Shown: positions 10,168-19,251 of the stretch, piece by piece
How positions within the stretch are numbered: position 1 is the first letter of the stretch
How the letters are laid out: every line of letters begins with the position of its first letter
Source of the DNA: Streptomyces sp. Tue 6430
GTDB taxonomy: Bacteria > Actinomycetota > Actinomycetes > Streptomycetales > Streptomycetaceae
Assembly: GCA_021568835.1 (NCBI GenBank)
Contig: JAKGSH010000003.1
Coordinates: 186,001-250,000, forward strand
Length of the DNA stretch: 64,000 bases
Direction: 5' to 3'
Notes under the pieces: generated by a model
What the model was told of the DNA's origin: nothing
The model's input: the letters and a program-made list of their open reading frames with translations, nothing else
The model's database searches: none
Made by a program: the position numbers and the translations under genes

Positions 10168-10644
10168 ATGAGCAACGTAGGAATGAAGTGGGGTTTCCCC
10201 GTGCTGCCCGTGCCGCACAGCGCGGCGCGTGCACCCGGATGCCGCACGCGACGGCACCACGGCCCGCCGAGTGGCTCGCTCCGTGCGCCCGCACCGTGGC
10301 GTCCGCACGGTGGCGTCCGCACCGTGTGCCCGCACCGTGCCGTCGCGGTCACGCGGGCCGGTCCTCGTACCGTTCCCCGTGCCGGGGCACCTTCCGCCGG
10401 CCACCCCGCGCGAGGCGGCCGGGAGGGCCGGCCGGACGCGGCGGACGAACATCGCGTTGTCCGGGGTGGCGCGCATCCGCTCCAGGAGGGCGCCCAGGTT
10501 CGCCCGGCCGTCCGGGCCGGTTGTCCCCGAAGCACTCCCCTTGGTCCGGACCGTGATGTCATCGAACGGCATCAGATGTCCCCGGACCATAACGATCCCT
10601 GACAACACGGGACTTGGCCTCCGGCGCTGCACTATCTTCACGTC
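10168..10644. other. intergenic region between divergent genes; possible small ORF
   Basis: No gene can be supported firmly here. On the minus strand an ORF from ATG 10572 starts MPFDDITVRTKGSASG and contains LGALLERMRATPDNAMFVRR, which looks protein-like for about 45 codons and then becomes Arg/Gly-rich. I do not recognise it. The stretch at 10290-10345 repeats cgcaccgtg/cgtccgcac-type units several times. The promoters of both flanking divergent genes must lie in this gap. Confidence 0.3.
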
Positions 10645-11568
10645 ATGTCCACGCCGCCCACGCCTCCGCAGGAGCCCGAGCAGCCGTCCGGGGCGCCGGC
10701 TCCTCCGAGCGCGTATCCGTATCCGCATCCCCAGTCGCCGGCCCCGGGAGCGGCGGGAGTTTCCCGCCGCCGGCCGCGCCCGTGCCCGGTCCGCAGAACT
10801 TCCACGCCACTCCGACCCTGGTCGGCCAACCGGGCGGGCCCGGTCACCCCGGCCCGCCCGGGGGGCCGGGGCAGCCCGCGGTCGGATATCCGTACGGCGG
10901 GCAGGGCCCGTATCCGACCGTTCCCCGCCGCCGCCGTCGGGCGGCGGGGCGGGACGGGCCGTGCTGTGGGTGGCCGTGGGCGCGGTCGTCGCCTCGGCGG
11001 CCTGGGCGGCGGGCGTCTTCCTGACCGGCGGCGAGGACGCCGGCGCGGACCTGCGCGGCTACACGGCGCCGGTGAACCTCTGCTCCAGCACGGACCACTC
11101 CTCCTTCGAGGGGGAGTACCCGGAGGACGACGGCTCACCGACGCACAACTCCCTCAAGGACGAGGCACTCGACGAGAGTTACTGCAGCATCAACCTGAAG
11201 AAGACCGGGTCGAGCTACGCCGACGCCTACCTCTCCACCCAGGTGGACCTGCACAAGGAGTCCGACCCGGGGCCGGAGTTCACGGCCATGTGGAAGAACT
11301 ACCAGGAGAGGTACCCGGTTACGACGTGGAGACCGTCGAGGACCTCGGGGAGGAGGCCTACCTGGTCAGCGAGGACACCACCAGCGGCTCGACCAGCGGT
11401 TCGCTCTACGCCACGCTCGCCGTCCGGGACGGCTGGACGACGTACACGATGAGCTACAGCACCTACCTGTCCTCCTACGACGAGGACAAGGACCCGCCGT
11501 CGCTCGAGCAGGTGACCGACTGGCTGAAGGCGGACTCGAGGACCACGCTGGACCAGCTCAAGGACTGA
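10645..11568 (+). CDS. proline-rich single-pass membrane protein with extracellular domain
   Basis: About 310 residues once the frame is restored. It has a cytoplasmic Pro/Gly/Tyr-rich N-terminus (MSTPPTPPQEPEQPSG, AYPYPHPQSP, YPYGGQGPYPTVP), one transmembrane helix (AVLWVAVGAVVASAAWAAGVF), and a soluble extracellular domain with paired cysteines (VNLCSSTDHS, SYCSINLKK) ending LEQVTDWLKADSRTTLDQLKD. This architecture is common among Streptomyces hypothetical proteins; no function is known to me. Frame changes occur at about 10757, 10930 and 11320, each consistent with one lost G/C. A strong hairpin follows. Confidence 0.65.
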   Translation: MSTPPTPPQEPEQPSGAPAPPSAYPYPHPQSPAPGAAGVSRRRPRPCPVRRTSTPLRPWSANRAGPVTPARPGGRGSPRSDIRTAGRARIRPFPAAAVGRRGGTGRAVGGRGRGRRLGGLGGGRLPDRRRGRRRGPARLHGAGEPLLQHGPLLLRGGVPGGRRLTDAQLPQGRGTRRELLQHQPEEDRVELRRRLPLHPGGPAQGVRPGAGVHGHVEELPGEVPGYDVETVEDLGEEAYLVSEDTTSGSTSGSLYATLAVRDGWTTYTMSYSTYLSSYDEDKDPPSLEQVTDWLKADSRTTLDQLKD

Positions 11569-11582
11569 CGCGCGCGACGCGT

Positions 11583-11622
11583 GGCGGCCGGTGCACGGGG
11601 TTCGCCCCGCGCGCCGGCCGCC
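11583..11622. terminator. bidirectional hairpin between convergent genes
   Basis: GGCGGCCGG (11583-11591) pairs with CCGGCCGCC (11614-11622) and the stem continues inward through CGGGG/CCCCG to a TTCG loop, about 18 bp with two mismatches. It lies between the stop of the membrane protein (+) and the stop of the SnoaL-like gene (-). Confidence 0.75.
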
Positions 11623-11629
11623 GGTGTGT

Positions 11630-12028
11630 TCAGCGGGCGCGCGCGCCGGCCTCCTCCACGATCTGCTCGAACCGTGCCCCCATCGCCTCGGCCAGCGCCT
11701 GCGCGCCCGACAGGGGCCGCACCATCACCGTCAGCCGGTCGATGAGCCCGTCCTCGTCCACGTGGATGAAGTCGCAGCCGCTCAGCTCCCGCTCACCGAC
11801 GCGCGCGGTGAACACCAGCGCGTGGTCGCGGCCGTCCGCCCCGGCGAGTTCTCCCTCGTACCGGAAGTCCTCGAAGACCTGCGCCACCGCGCGCAGGATC
11901 GCCGTGGTGATCGCCTTGCCGGGGTAGGGCTTGAACACGACCGGGCTGGTGAACACCACGTCCTCGGCGAGCAGGGCCTCCACCGCGTCGAGGTCGCCGG
12001 CCTCGACCGCCTCTCGGAACGCGCGCAT
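11630..12028 (-). CDS. SnoaL/NTF2-like nuclear transport factor 2 family protein
   Basis: 132 residues, the usual single-domain size. The pattern FREAVEAGDLDAVEALLAED, VVFTSPVVFKPYPGK, CDFIHVDEDGLIDRLTVMVRP is the cone-shaped alpha+beta fold used by SnoaL polyketide cyclases, limonene-epoxide hydrolase and many small-molecule binding proteins. The individual reaction cannot be read from sequence. It is divergent from the PadR gene with 70 bp between starts, an arrangement suggesting PadR controls it. The intergenic stretch around 12030-12060 is AT-richer (actcaaatagttgtctagg). Confidence 0.8.
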   Translation of the reverse strand: MRAFREAVEAGDLDAVEALLAEDVVFTSPVVFKPYPGKAITTAILRAVAQVFEDFRYEGELAGADGRDHALVFTARVGERELSGCDFIHVDEDGLIDRLTVMVRPLSGAQALAEAMGARFEQIVEEAGARAR

Positions 12029-12098
12029 CCGATCACCTCATACTCAAATAGTTGTCTAGGTGCGGATGAGAATAATCACCTGCTGTTACCGTGTCCAC

Positions 12099-12668
12099 AT
12101 GTCGCTCAAGTACGCCGTCCTGGCGGCCCTCCTGGAGGGCGAGGCCTCGGGCTACGAACTGTCCAAGGTCTTCGACGTCTCCCTCGCGAACTTCTGGCCC
12201 GCGACCCCGCAGCAGCTCTACCGCGAGCTGGAGCGTCTCGCGCAGGACGGCCTGATCGCGGCACGCGTCGTGCGGCAGGAGCGCCGGCCCGACAAACGGA
12301 TGTTCACCCTCACCGAGGCCGGCCGCGAGGACCTGCGCGCCTTCGCCGCCGCACCACCGCGCCGGCCCACCGCCGTGCGGGACGAACTCCTCATCAAGAT
12401 CCAGGCGATGGACGGCGTCGGCGTCGACCCCGCGACGACCCGCGCGCAGATCGAGGAGCGGACGGTCTGGGCGCGCGCCAAGCTCGACCGCTACCTGCGG
12501 GTGCGCGAACGGCTCCTCGCCGGGCGCACCGAGGAGGAGTTCCTCGGCGAGGCCGACCGGATCGGCCCCTACCTGACGCTGATGGCCGGCATCGCCTTCG
12601 AGGAGGAGAACCTGCGCTGGTGCGAGCGAGTTCTGGCGCACCTCCGGCGCCGTACCGCCGTAGGCTGA
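12099..12668 (+). CDS. PadR-family transcriptional regulator
   Basis: 189 residues. The winged helix-turn-helix is at the N-terminus (MSLKYAVLAALLEGEASGYE, FDVSLANFWPATPQQLYREL, RRPDKRMFTLTEAGREDLRA). A C-terminal PadR/Vir-like helical dimerisation domain (AQIEERTVWARAKLDRYLRV, ...GIAFEEENLRWCERVLAHL) follows. ATG 12099 is chosen because homology begins at MSLKYA; the longer reading from 12060 adds nothing family-like. It is divergent from the SnoaL-like gene and is followed 5 bp downstream by a methyltransferase. Confidence 0.88.
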   Translation: MSLKYAVLAALLEGEASGYELSKVFDVSLANFWPATPQQLYRELERLAQDGLIAARVVRQERRPDKRMFTLTEAGREDLRAFAAAPPRRPTAVRDELLIKIQAMDGVGVDPATTRAQIEERTVWARAKLDRYLRVRERLLAGRTEEEFLGEADRIGPYLTLMAGIAFEEENLRWCERVLAHLRRRTAVG

Positions 12669-12673
12669 CGCAG

Positions 12674-13397
12674 GTGTTCAGCCCCGAAGGTCCCACGCTG
12701 CGCGAACTCGCCGTCCAGGCGCTGTCGTCCGTCGAGCACGGCTACGACCTCCTCGCGCCGAAGTTCGACCACACGCCGTTCCGCACCTCCGCCCCGGTCC
12801 TCGACGCGGTCACGTCGGCCCTGCGCCGCACCGGCCCCTACGACGACGGCCTCGACCTGTGCTGCGGCACCGGCGCAGGCGTCGACGCGCTGGCCACGCT
12901 CTGCCGGAGCAGCGTCACCGGGGTCGATTTCAGCGCCGGGATGCTCGACGTCGCCCGGGGGCGCGCCCGGCCCCGCGGCCGCGGGTGTCCTGGGTGCGGG
13001 CGGACGCGCGCGCCCTGCCGTTCACGGACGCCTTCGACCTCGTCGTCAGCTTCGGCGCGTTCGGGCACTTCCTGCCCGGGGAGCTGCCCGGCCTGTTCGC
13101 CCAGGTGCACGGTGCGCTGCGGCCGGGCGGCCGGTTCGCGTTCCCGGTGCCCGCGCCGCCCCGGCCGTCCACCCCGCCTTCTGGACCCTCCTCGGCTTCG
13201 ACGCGGTGATGCGGGTCCGCAACGCCGTGTGGCGCCCCCCGTTCGTGATGTACTACCGGGCCTTCCGGCTGGGCGAGGTCCGCCGGGAGCTGGAGCGCGC
13301 CGGGTTCCGGGTGGAGCTGCGCGCCCTGCCCGAGTTCGGGACGCGGGGCGACGGGAGCCCACGGGCCCGGATGGTCGAGGCGCGCCGGACGCGTTGA
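12674..13397 (+). CDS. class I SAM-dependent methyltransferase
   Basis: About 241 residues. Motif I is LDLCCGTGAGVDAL, followed by GVDFSAGMLDVAR, then VRADARALPFTDAFDLVVSF and LRPGGRFAFPVP. The C-terminal part is AFWTLLGFDAVMRVRNAVWR and YYRAFRLGEVRRELERAGFR. This resembles small-molecule methyltransferases of the ubiE/Methyltransf_11-25 group; the substrate is not evident. Frame breaks near 12970 and 13170 are each repaired by one G/C. GTG 12674 lies 5 bp after the PadR stop, so the pair is one operon. Confidence 0.8.
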
Positions 13398-13500
13398 GGC
13401 GGGCGGGGCGCACGCGTTGAGGCGGGCGGGGCGTCGGGGTGTGCCGGACGTGTCGGGGCGGGCGGGCCGAACGGCCGGAACCGGACCGCCCGCCGCCCCC

Positions 13501-14664
13501 TCACAGCGCGCTGTACACGGCCTGCACCAGCGCCGTCTTGCGCGGATCGTCCGCGATGTGAGGCCCCATGCGGTTCATCACGTAACCCAGCGACAACCCG
13601 GCCTCCGGATCGGCGAGACCGCACGAGCCGCCGAAGCCGTCGTGTCCGAAAGCCCGCGGGTTGGGCCCGTAGGAGCCGTGCGGGCCGCTCAGCCACAGGC
13701 CGAGCCCGATCTCCGTGTCCTGGCCGAGGCCGGCGCCCAGCACCAGGTCCCGGCAGCCGCCCTGGCCCTCGCGCACCCGTTCGGCCGCCTCAGGGGACAG
13801 CACGCGCCGACCGCCCGGGGAGTCGCCCGCCAGGAGGCCGTACAGGGCGGCGACCGCCCGCGCGGTGCCGTGGCCGTTCGCGGCCGGGATCTCCGCGGCC
13901 CGCCAGGCGGGGGTGTTCGCCTCCGCGGCGCCCGTCGGGGGATTGGTCAGCGCGGCCACGGCCACGGGCGGCAACCGGCTGAGGAGGGCGGCCTGTTCGC
14001 TGCCCGACGCGGCGGGCGGATGCACCAGTTCCGCCACCCGCCCGGTCTCCTCCTCCGGCAGCCCGATGGTGAAGTCGATCCCCAGTGGTCCCGTCACCTC
14101 ACGCTCCAGGAAGGCGCCCGGCAGCAGCCCCGAGACGCGTCGCACGACCTCACCGACCAGGAAGCCGTAGGTGAGGGGGTGATAGCCGGACCGGGTGCCC
14201 GGTTCCCACCAGGGCTCCGCCGCCGCGAGGCGGGCGGTGGTCAGCTCCCAGTCGTAGAGCTGTTCCAGCGTGTGCGGCTCGCGCAGTCCCGCCAGTCCCG
14301 CGCGGTGCGACAGCAGGTGCCGGACGAGGACGCCCTCCTTGCCCGCCGCGGCGAACTCCGGCCAGTACGCGGCGACCGGGGCGTCGAGGTCGAGCAGGCC
14401 CCGGTCGGCCAGGACGTGCGCGCACAGCGCGGTCGGTCCCTTCGACGTCGACCACACGTTGACCAGCGTGTCCCGCTCCCACGCGCGCGTGCGCGCCCGG
14501 TCGGCCCAGCCGCCCCACAGGTCGGCCACGGTCTCGCCGCCGACCGTGACGGTCACGGCGGCACCCAGTTCACCCCGCTCCCGGAAGTTCTCCTCGAACG
14601 CGGTGCGCACCGCCGCGAAACGCTCGTCGCAGTGGCCGTGCACCTCGGGCACGTGCTCGCTCAT
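13501..14664 (-). CDS. serine hydrolase, beta-lactamase/EstB family
   Basis: 387 residues, intact frame. Class C beta-lactamase-like fold: VNVWSTSKGPTAL holds the SxxK nucleophile and base, SGYHPLTYGFLVGEVV the Tyr motif (YxxxTYG), and near the end FGHDGFGGSCG substitutes for the KTG/HxG box. This form is typical of EstB-type esterases and actinobacterial D-aminopeptidase-like proteins rather than true beta-lactamases. There is no signal peptide, so it is predicted cytoplasmic. A palindromic operator sits about 65 bp upstream of ATG 14664. Confidence 0.85.
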   Translation of the reverse strand: MSEHVPEVHGHCDERFAAVRTAFEENFRERGELGAAVTVTVGGETVADLWGGWADRARTRAWERDTLVNVWSTSKGPTALCAHVLADRGLLDLDAPVAAYWPEFAAAGKEGVLVRHLLSHRAGLAGLREPHTLEQLYDWELTTARLAAAEPWWEPGTRSGYHPLTYGFLVGEVVRRVSGLLPGAFLEREVTGPLGIDFTIGLPEEETGRVAELVHPPAASGSEQAALLSRLPPVAVAALTNPPTGAAEANTPAWRAAEIPAANGHGTARAVAALYGLLAGDSPGGRRVLSPEAAERVREGQGGCRDLVLGAGLGQDTEIGLGLWLSGPHGSYGPNPRAFGHDGFGGSCGLADPEAGLSLGYVMNRMGPHIADDPRKTALVQAVYSAL

Positions 14665-14728
14665 GGGCCCTCCGTGATCCGCCGTCGTCCCCGGACCGCG
14701 GCTCCGCGGCCCGGAACCCCCTGAACAT

Positions 14729-14742
14729 ACCGACCGGTCGGA
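14729..14742. promoter_or_regulatory. palindromic TetR-type operator upstream of the serine hydrolase
   Basis: The core CCGACCGGTCGG (14730-14741) is a perfect 12-bp palindrome, within ACCGACCGGTCGGA. This form resembles TetR/AcrR operators in Streptomyces. It lies 65 bp upstream of the serine hydrolase start, but no TetR gene is adjacent, so the binding protein would be encoded elsewhere. Confidence 0.5.
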
Positions 14743-14823
14743 CAGGAGGGAAGGGCGCGGGCGGAGCGGAGGTCGGGGCCAGGGGAGGAGCCGGCGACCG
14801 GAGGGAGGGCGGCGGTCAGGACC

Positions 14824-15792
14824 TCACGCGTACGACCGCAGCCAGCGCACCTTGGCAGCCTCGTGGTAGGGCCCCCCGCCCTCGTGGTCGTTGAAGTCGT
14901 ACACCTCGATCGTCCGGTCGTCGTGCGCCCACGCGTTGAAGGCCGCGAACACCGTCGACGGCGGGCACGTCTGGTCCTCCAGGGCCACCGAGAACAGGGC
15001 CGGCGCCGAGCCGCGGGAGGCGAAGTGCACGCCGTCGAAGTAGGACAGGGTGCGCAGCGCGTCCTGCGTGCGGCCGCGGTGCGTCTTGAGGAACAGGCCG
15101 ATCTCCCGGTACGGGTGACGGTCCGTCAGTGTCGCCGCGCGCGGGAAGTCGCACAGGAACGGCACGTCCGGCGCGACCGCCGTCAGGTCCGGCACCAGAC
15201 CGCCCACGGCGATCGTGATGCCGCCGCCCTGGCTCGCGCCGAGCGCCACGGTCCGCGTCGCGTCCGTCAGCGGGTGCGAACGGGCCGCCTCGACGGCACG
15301 CACCGCGTCGGTGAACACCCGGCGGTAGTAGTAGTTCTCGGGCGCGTCGATGCCCCGGGTCATGAAACCGGGGAACGCCGGCCCGGCGCCCACCGGATCG
15401 GCGGTACCGCCACCGCCGCCCCAGGCGCTGCCCTGGCCACGGGTGTCCATGATGAAGTGCGCGCGTCCCGTCGACGCCCACAGCAGGTGCTCGTGGGGCA
15501 GGCCGCGGCCCCCGCCGTAGCCGACGAACTCCACGACCAGCGGCACCGGTTCCGCCGTCGCCGCGGGCAGGGTCAGCCAGCCCTTGACCGGATGGCCGCC
15601 GTACCCGGCGAACGTCACGTCGAACACCCGCACCGTCGCCAGCCCCGTGTCGACCGGCTCGAAGCGGGCGTCCAGGTCGTGCTCGCGGGCTTCCTGGAGG
15701 GTCTTGGACCAGAACGCGTCGAAATCCTCCGGTTCGGCGGATCCGCTGCGGTACTCGTGGAGTTCCTCCAGGGACAGGTCGAACAGGGCCAT
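14824..15792 (-). CDS. acetylxylan esterase (AXE1 / CE7 family)
   Basis: 322 residues from ATG 15792 (a second ATG at 15798 is possible). Family-7 carbohydrate esterase: GASQGGGITIAVGGL carries the catalytic Ser, with oxyanion segments FVGYGGGRGLPHEHLLW and MDTRGQGSAWGG. Asp in ALEDQTCPPSTVFAAFNAW and His in NDHEGGGPYHE complete the triad. The enzyme deacetylates xylo-oligosaccharides and cephalosporin C. No signal peptide is seen, as in intracellular CE7 enzymes. A LacI-type operator 56 bp upstream suggests sugar-dependent control. Confidence 0.9.
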   Translation of the reverse strand: MALFDLSLEELHEYRSGSAEPEDFDAFWSKTLQEAREHDLDARFEPVDTGLATVRVFDVTFAGYGGHPVKGWLTLPAATAEPVPLVVEFVGYGGGRGLPHEHLLWASTGRAHFIMDTRGQGSAWGGGGGTADPVGAGPAFPGFMTRGIDAPENYYYRRVFTDAVRAVEAARSHPLTDATRTVALGASQGGGITIAVGGLVPDLTAVAPDVPFLCDFPRAATLTDRHPYREIGLFLKTHRGRTQDALRTLSYFDGVHFASRGSAPALFSVALEDQTCPPSTVFAAFNAWAHDDRTIEVYDFNDHEGGGPYHEAAKVRWLRSYA

Positions 15793-15847
15793 GAGCAACC
15801 GCCTTGTGATGAGTGGCCGTACGGATGATCACACCGTACGTGGGCGG

Positions 15848-15862
15848 TGGTAGCGCTTACCA
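15848..15862. promoter_or_regulatory. LacI-type operator upstream of the acetylxylan esterase
   Basis: TGGTAGCGCTTACCA has 5-bp arms TGGTA/TACCA around a GCGCT centre, the classic LacI/GalR-family form with a central CG. It lies just upstream of the esterase start. No LacI gene is next to it in this window. Confidence 0.6.
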
Positions 15863-15901
15863 GACCCCGGGACCAGGCCCGATGCCGTCCGGGCGGCCGC
15901 C

Positions 15902-16486
15902 TCAGGCGCCGCGCCGGCTCCACTCGGGCCCGGTGCGCGCCCACTCCCGGTCCCACTCCGCCAGCCGGTGCCGCAGCGCCACCCGCCGCAGGACCGCGTG
16001 CCCGAGGAGCACCGCGGCGGCCGAGCCGCCCGCCGTGGCGACGCCCAGCGTCAGCGTGTGCTGCCACACCGCCGTGCCGTCGGGCGGCGGCGGGACGCTC
16101 CGGCCCCGGGCGTCGAACCACACGTCGACCCGGTCTCCCCGGTGGGTCCCGGCCGGCACGAGCGCGGTGGCCGTCCGCGGGCCCGCGCCGGGTTCCGCCC
16201 AGCGCACGGCGATCCGCAGGCGGTGCTCCCGGACGCCCTCCGCCGTCGGCAGGGCGTCCGGCGGCCGGCCCACGACCTCGGCCCGCACCCGGTGCCGTTC
16301 GGCCCGCTGTTCGGCCGCCACGGCCCGCGCGTCCTCGTGGGCCCACCGGCCGGTGAGCGCCCCGGCGAGGGGCGCGCCGATCACGACGAGTACCGCGACC
16401 ACCAGCACCGTCCACGCCTCCACGACGTCCGACCGGCGCCGCAGGGGGTTGTGCCGCCGGTAGCGGCCGCGCAGCCCGCTTCGCAT
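15902..16486 (-). CDS. Rv1733c-like two-helix membrane protein
   Basis: 194 residues. One membrane helix lies near the N-terminus (VVEAWTVLVVAVLVVIGAPL) and one near the C-terminus (LTLGVATAGGSAAAVLLGHAVL), with a roughly 90-residue extracytoplasmic domain between them (VRWAEPG, ALVPAGTHRGDRVDVWFDA). This is the layout of the Rv1733c family, widespread in Streptomyces and of unknown role. ATG 16486 is preceded by GAGGAGG, which fixes the start over the upstream in-frame codons. Confidence 0.85.
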   Translation of the reverse strand: MRSGLRGRYRRHNPLRRRSDVVEAWTVLVVAVLVVIGAPLAGALTGRWAHEDARAVAAEQRAERHRVRAEVVGRPPDALPTAEGVREHRLRIAVRWAEPGAGPRTATALVPAGTHRGDRVDVWFDARGRSVPPPPDGTAVWQHTLTLGVATAGGSAAAVLLGHAVLRRVALRHRLAEWDREWARTGPEWSRRGA

Positions 16487-16510
16487 GTCGACCTCCTCGC
16501 CGTCATGCGG

Positions 16511-16557
16511 ACGAGTGCCCACGACGAGTGCTCACGACGAGTGCTCACGACGAGTGG
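16511..16557. repeat. 13-bp tandem repeat
   Basis: Three units of acgagtgctcacg (first unit with one C substitution) at 16511-16549, followed by a partial fourth. It is intergenic, upstream of the Rv1733c-like gene. Confidence 0.8.
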
Positions 16558-16635
16558 ACACCCCTACAGGAGGAATCGTTCCACCTTCACGGTGGGCCTG
16601 CGACGCCGAAGCCGCGGGTGGCGACGCCGGCCCGA

Positions 16636-16689
16636 GAGGCCGGCGCGGGCCGGGAGGCCGGCGCGGGCCGGGAGGCCGGCGCGGGCCGG
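16636..16689. repeat. 18-bp tandem repeat, three perfect copies
   Basis: gaggccggcgcgggccgg is repeated three times without mismatch between the Rv1733c-like gene and the end of the flavin reductase gene. No coding frame around it is convincing. Confidence 0.85.
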
Positions 16690-16731
16690 TGCCGCCCCGC
16701 CCCTCGTCGAGGAGCGGGCCACCGGGGGGCG

Positions 16732-17479
16732 TCAGCCGAACCGTTCGATCCGGATCCGGTCCACCGGCTGCCCCGCCGCCACCAGCAGTCGCGCGGCGTG
16801 CTCGGCGAACCCGTTGGACCCGCACACGTACGCCTCCCAGCCGCCCTCCGGCCGCTTTGCGAGCAGCGGCGCCAGACGGTCGGCCGTGAGCCGGCCCACG
16901 GGTGTGCCCGCCGGCGCGCTCCGCGTGAACACGGGCGTCGTCTCCGCGCCGTACTCGCGCGCGTAGATCAGTTCCTCCGGGCTGCGCGCGGACACCAGCA
17001 GCCGCAGCGGCACCGCCGGCCGGCGGGCCCGGTGGTGGCGCACCATCGACATCAGCGGCACGACCCCGGAGCCGGCGCCGATCAGCAGCGCGGGCCGGTC
17101 GCCGGGCCAGGCGAAGAAGCCGCTCAGCGGCCCCCGGACCTCGATCTCGTCGCCGGGCGCCGCCACGGTGTGGAACCAGCCGGACACCTCGCCGCCGTCG
17201 ACGTGGTCCAGGGTCAGCTCGATGTGGCCGGCGTCGTCGGGTGCCGAGGCGATCGAGTAGTGCCGCTGGGCGAGATAGCCGTCCCGGGCCCGGAGCCGCA
17301 GCATCAGGTGCTGCCCCGGCAGGTGCCCCTCCCAGTCGGGCACCGCGAGGCGGAAGGTGGACGCGTACGGCGTCTCGCGGCGGATCTCCGTGATCGTGGC
17401 CGTCTGCCACACCGACGCCGCCCGCTCGCTGACGGCGATGCGGTCGGGCACCGCGAACCGGGTCGGCGGAGTGAAGGTC

Positions 17480-17487
<8 letters not shown>
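16732..17487 (-). CDS. FAD/NAD(P)-binding ferredoxin-reductase-like oxidoreductase
   Basis: 251 residues. The FAD domain has [11 protein letters not shown] and QRHYSIAS (RxYS). The NAD(P) domain has [19 protein letters not shown] and the C-terminal [17 protein letters not shown]. It is a ferredoxin-NADP reductase-family protein without a 2Fe-2S domain. GTG 17487 overlaps the stop of the upstream molybdopterin oxidoreductase gene, so the two are translationally coupled. This pairing suggests it supplies electrons to, or takes them from, that protein (inference). The frame is intact. Confidence 0.85.
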
Positions 17488-18084
<597 letters not shown>

Positions 18085-18286
18085 GGGGTTCCAGCGTGAG
18101 GACGGCGGTTGCTTACGCATTCAACCGTAAGGGCAAGTCAGCCGTGCTCCGGACCCGTCCGGACGTCGATCGTCAACGGCGTGTGAACACCGCGGCCCCG
18201 GGGAATAGCCGCCCCGCGATCTCCCTTGCACGAGTCGTTCCGTGCCGGATCCAGCGGTCCGGCGGCAGCGAAGGAGAGTGGGAGCA

Positions 18287-18511
18287 ATGCCGAAGGCGTA
18301 CGTCTTCACCCGGTACGGCGGCCCGGGGACCCGGGCGCTTCTCGAAGCGGACCGGCCCGGTCCGGGACCCGGCCGGGCGCCCGCCGCGGCCCCGGCGGCC
18401 CGCCGGGCCCCGCACGAGGCCGGGGACGCACCCGCCCCCGCACCCGCCCACGCCTCCGTCCCCGCCCGCGTCCCCGCCCGCGGCGAGGCCGTGACCGGCG
18501 CGGCCGCATGA
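18287..18511 (+). pseudogene. N-terminal fragment of an MDR/quinone oxidoreductase
   Basis: MPKAYVFTRYGGPGTRALLE followed by ADRPGPGPG is the standard start of NADP-dependent zinc-independent alcohol dehydrogenase/quinone oxidoreductases (MPKAYVFTRYGGPE...PGPGEVLV). After about 30 residues the family pattern is lost and the frame becomes Pro/Ala-rich (APAPAPAHASVPARVPARG). ATG 18287 has AAGGAGA 10 bp upstream. The stop overlaps the next gene's start as ATGA. It looks like the relic of a gene whose body was deleted, now possibly serving as a leader for the acetyltransferase. Confidence 0.55.
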
Positions 18512-19221
18512 GCCGGACCGCGTCCCGGCACGTCCTGGACAACCCCGCCCTGGCCTCCCTCACCGGCCCGCACTCCCGGTTCGCCGAGCGCCACGGCCGG
18601 GTCCTGCGCTATCCCGTCGACGTGTCGCCCTGGCTGGCCCTGCCCGACGACCCGGACGCCGATGACTGGGCGGACCTGGCCGCGCTGGCCGGCCCCGGCG
18701 GGGAGGTCCCGCTGCCCGGCTTCCGCGGGGAGGTACCGGCGGGCTGGGAGGTCACCCAGCGCGTCGAGGGCCTGCAGTTCGTCGACGAGGGGCTGGCAGC
18801 CGCGCCGGACGCCGAGGCGGTCCGTCTCGGCCCCGCCGACGTCCCCGAGATGCTCGACCTCGTCGCCCGGACCCGGCCCGGCCCCTTCGAGCGCCGCACC
18901 GTCGAACTCGGCACCTACCTCGGCATCCGCCAGGGGGGCGTCCTCGTCGCCATGGCGGGCGAGCGCCTGCACCCGCCGGGCTGGACCGAGATCAGCGCCG
19001 TCTGCACCGACCCCGCCGTCCGGGGCCGGCGCCTCGCCACCCGGCTGATCCTGGCCGTCGCCCACGGCATCCGCGAACGCGGCGAGACCCCGTTCCTCCA
19101 CACCGGCGCCGCCAACACCGGTGCCGTCCGCCTCTACGAGTCCCTCGGGTTCCGCCTGCGCCGCAGGACGGCGTTCCTCGCGGCACGGGCCCCCGAACGG
19201 GAGGCGGCGCCGGCGGCGTAG
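18508..19221 (+). CDS. GNAT-family N-acetyltransferase (FR47-like)
   Basis: 237 residues. The C-terminal GNAT core is clear: EISAVCTDPAVRGRRLATRL (acetyl-CoA R/QxxGxG/A loop as VRGRRLA), LILAVAHGIRERGETPFLHT, NTGAVRLYESLGFRLRR. The N-terminal part (NPALASLTGPHSRFAERHGR, LRYPVDVSPWLALPDDPDAD) matches Streptomyces FR47-type members. ATG 18508 overlaps the stop of the oxidoreductase fragment. The substrate is unknown. Confidence 0.85.
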   Translation: MSRTASRHVLDNPALASLTGPHSRFAERHGRVLRYPVDVSPWLALPDDPDADDWADLAALAGPGGEVPLPGFRGEVPAGWEVTQRVEGLQFVDEGLAAAPDAEAVRLGPADVPEMLDLVARTRPGPFERRTVELGTYLGIRQGGVLVAMAGERLHPPGWTEISAVCTDPAVRGRRLATRLILAVAHGIRERGETPFLHTGAANTGAVRLYESLGFRLRRRTAFLAARAPEREAAPAA

Positions 19222-19251
19222 CAGGGCCGGGGGAGCGGGGCCGACGCGGGG

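Noticed and set aside
10164..10590. Small minus-strand gene starting MPFDDITVRTKG
   Set aside because: Plausible for the first 45 codons but unrecognised and followed by low-complexity sequence; kept only as a note.
7438..10728. A 1,096-codon minus-strand open frame
   Set aside because: Only the stretch coding for the DD-carboxypeptidase is real. The rest is antisense to glutaminase or out of frame with the lipoprotein, open simply because high GC removes stop codons.
13501..14664. Beta-lactamase resistance gene
   Set aside because: It has the SxxK and Tyr motifs but no signal peptide and no KTG box; EstB-type esterase/peptidase is the better reading.
16511..16689. Short tandem repeats considered as a CRISPR array
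   Set aside because: The 13- and 18-bp units are contiguous with no spacers, and no cas genes are present.
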